Source: Cellulomonas fimi (lineage in GTDB: Bacteria > Actinomycetota > Actinomycetes > Actinomycetales > Cellulomonadaceae). Taken from it: a stretch of 64,000 bases of DNA. The stretch is taken from assembly GCF_028583725.1 (NCBI RefSeq), contig NZ_CP110680.1, forward strand, positions 1,116,001-1,180,000, given 5' to 3'. The notes beneath the pieces were generated by a model. It saw nothing but the letters and a program-made list of their open reading frames with translations, had not been told where the DNA came from and did not search any database. Within the stretch, counting starts at the first letter, position 1, and each line of letters begins with the position of its first letter. The position numbers were made by a program, and so were the translations under genes. Below are positions 63,859 through 64,000 of the stretch, piece by piece.

Positions 63859-64000
63859 ATGGCGAAGACCGCTCTGATCAACAAGGCTGCCGCCAAGCCC
63901 AAGTTCGCGGTGCGTGCGTACACGCGCTGCCAGCGCTGCGGCCGTCCGCACTCGGTGTACCGCAAGTTCGGCCTGTGCCGGATCTGCGTGCGGGAGATGG
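63859..64000 (+). CDS. rpsN: 30S ribosomal protein S14 type Z, N-terminal part (cut by right edge)
   Basis: 47 codons are present of about 61. [20 protein letters not shown] is followed by Cys24-x-x-Cys27 and Cys40-x-x-Cys43, a complete zinc site, so this is the zinc-binding short form. The ATG is two bases after the rplE stop. The spc operon continues beyond the window. Confidence 0.96.
   Translation, partial: MAKTALINKAAAKPKFAVRAYTRCQRCGRPHSVYRKFGLCRICVREM

Overview
The window is a very GC-rich stretch of chromosome from an actinobacterium. Third positions are almost always G or C, and GTG/TTG starts are frequent. The gene order (nuoMN, rpmG-hadAB-murB, tRNA-Trp-secE-nusG-rplKA, rplJL-rpoBC, rpsLG-fusA-tuf, S10/spc), the two-subunit HadAB-like dehydratase and the acidic NusG N-terminus point to Micrococcales, most likely Cellulomonas or a close relative. 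The genus is an inference from layout, not a database match. There is no insertion sequence, prophage, rRNA operon or CRISPR array in the window.

Layout. 1-3606: end of the nuo operon (nuoM partial, nuoN) and a polyprenyl diphosphate synthase that probably makes the menaquinone side chain. 3770-6324: a signalling pair, an RDD-FHA membrane protein and a PP2C Ser/Thr phosphatase. 6332-16518: mixed metabolic genes: RarD-type permease, ferredoxin-NADP reductase, a polar amino acid ABC transporter, HtpX protease, a DAO-type flavoprotein, a large unknown membrane protein and a YajQ-family protein. 16700-17835: tRNA-Tyr, tRNA-Thr and tRNA-Met around a small lipoprotein. 17922-30819: rpmG, hadA and hadB, then a cassette (Tat-exported six-hairpin-like protein, LacI regulator, two paralogous MFS transporters), then murB, adenosine deaminase, a two-component system and an aminotransferase. 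31053-33789: tRNA-Trp, secE, nusG, rplK, rplA.

33981-40980 is the most unusual part. It is a 7-kb block lodged between rplA and rplJ. On the minus strand it holds a trypsin-like protease with a 30-copy Pro-Phe-Thr-Glu repeat tail, and a kinase-fold-like protein. On the plus strand it holds an ECF-type sigma factor, a small regulatory-like protein and a TPR-CHAT (caspase-like) protease. The two arms diverge from an intergenic region carrying a nested 45-bp dyad. I propose it as one regulated proteolytic/conflict-type module. Its function is unknown and the link between the two arms is inferred.

41040-64000: L10 leader, rplJL, rpoBC, rpsL-rpsG-fusA-tuf, two small unknown genes, then the S10 operon and the start of the spc operon, running off the right edge inside rpsN (type Z, zinc-binding).

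A recurring regulatory theme is leaderless transcription. At least nine genes start with a -10-like NANNNT hexamer placed 6 or 7 bases before an ATG/GTG that has no Shine-Dalgarno sequence. The translation-machinery genes instead have strong GGAGG-type sites. Many operon ends carry perfect GC-rich hairpins with little or no T tract.
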